Below, in pieces: positions 5,691 through 5,897 of a stretch of DNA of 5,897 nucleotides. The notes beneath the pieces are model-generated. The model was not told the DNA's origin, searched no databases, and saw only the letters and a program-made list of their open reading frames with translations. This stretch comes from Candidatus Bathyarchaeota archaeon (GTDB lineage: Archaea > Thermoproteota > Bathyarchaeia > TCS64): positions 1 to 5,897 of the forward strand of contig JABXKY010000026.1 in NCBI GenBank assembly GCA_013619005.1. The letters are read 5' to 3'. How positions within the stretch are numbered: the stretch's first letter is position 1; each line of letters begins with the position of its first letter. A program made the position numbers and the translations under genes.

Positions 5691-5897
5691 GCTCCCCCTA
5701 AATCGATCAAAAATCGCTCAGCCAAGATGGTCTCGTTGAGATTTACTACGGGCTCAAGAAGATCGATAAGCGAGGGCTTCACCAACTCGTTCAATGTGGT
5801 CGGGGACAAGAGAGCCCTGGGATTGTCCGGTTACCCCACATCATAGTACGCGCGCGCAGTGGGGGAATACCCGGGTTCCCGTTGGCTGCGATAGCTG
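5688..5897. other. Right-edge stretch without a supported gene; possible structured RNA or truncated gene
   Basis: No recognisable protein or RNA family is seen here. A 39-codon frame with an ATG runs from 5727 to 5846 (+). A second + frame is open from 5702 to the window edge but has no ATG or GTG start. A 48-codon open frame lies on the minus strand with no homology I recognise. Codon use in these frames (CAA, CGA, AGA) is less like the neighbouring genes. Several segments are complementary: AGCGAG 5769-5774 with CTCGTT 5786-5791; ATGTGG 5794-5799 with CCACAT 5836-5841, enclosing GGACAA 5804-5809 with TTGTCC 5823-5828; GGGAA 5863-5867 with TTCCC 5876-5880. These could be arms of an RNA. No tRNA T-loop, SRP or RNase P signature was found. 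Confidence 0.4.

Noticed and set aside
5789..5806. GTTCAAT resembling a tRNA T-loop
   Set aside because: The flanking bases do not form a five-pair T-stem, there is no matching C after the loop, and no acceptor, D or anticodon arm fits around it.
5727..5846. 39-codon ATG frame after the methyltransferase as a small protein gene
   Set aside because: No homology, no promoter at the leaderless distance, no ribosome binding site, and competing open frames on both strands; kept only as part of the unassigned stretch.

Overview
The window looks like an ordinary housekeeping and metabolic stretch of an archaeal chromosome, probably from an uncultivated lineage. The archaeal reading rests on three things seen in the sequence. 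No gene start has a convincing Shine-Dalgarno site. Four of the five genes have a TATA-like A/T block about 26-31 bases before the chosen start codon, which is the spacing of leaderless archaeal transcripts. Genes are followed by pyrimidine/T-rich tracts. Arginine is often encoded by AGG. I cannot place the lineage; Thermoplasmatota- or Bathyarchaeia-like groups are guesses only.

Layout: positions 1-216 hold a hairpin plus T-tract that looks like the terminator of a transcript entering from the left, then a possible promoter and leader for the first gene. 217-1551 (+) encodes a DEAD-box RNA helicase with a C-terminal CxxC-x17-CxxC zinc module and an RG/GS-rich basic tail. 1597-2112 (+) encodes a cyclophilin-type peptidyl-prolyl isomerase with a TTG start. 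2109-2957 (-) encodes a metallo-beta-lactamase-fold hydrolase, convergent with the cyclophilin and sharing a CTAG at the two stop codons. 3032-4792 (+) encodes a large zinc amidohydrolase of the N-acyl-D-amino-acid deacylase (D-aminoacylase) family, divergent from the hydrolase across a short promoter region. 4845-5687 (+) encodes a class I SAM-dependent methyltransferase. 5688-5897 has no gene I can support, but has several complementary segments that could fold as RNA.

The genes do not form an obvious pathway. Most seem to be separate transcription units, each with its own TATA-like box. The helicase and cyclophilin are an RNA-folding and a protein-folding factor; the deacylase is likely catabolic, releasing free amino acids from N-acyl-D-amino acids or related amides. 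The hydrolase and methyltransferase cannot be assigned substrates. I found no mobile element, CRISPR array, toxin-antitoxin pair, defence system or recognisable tRNA/rRNA. The points most worth a second look are the helicase C-terminal module and its leader, departures from consensus active-site residues in three enzymes, and the structured right edge.
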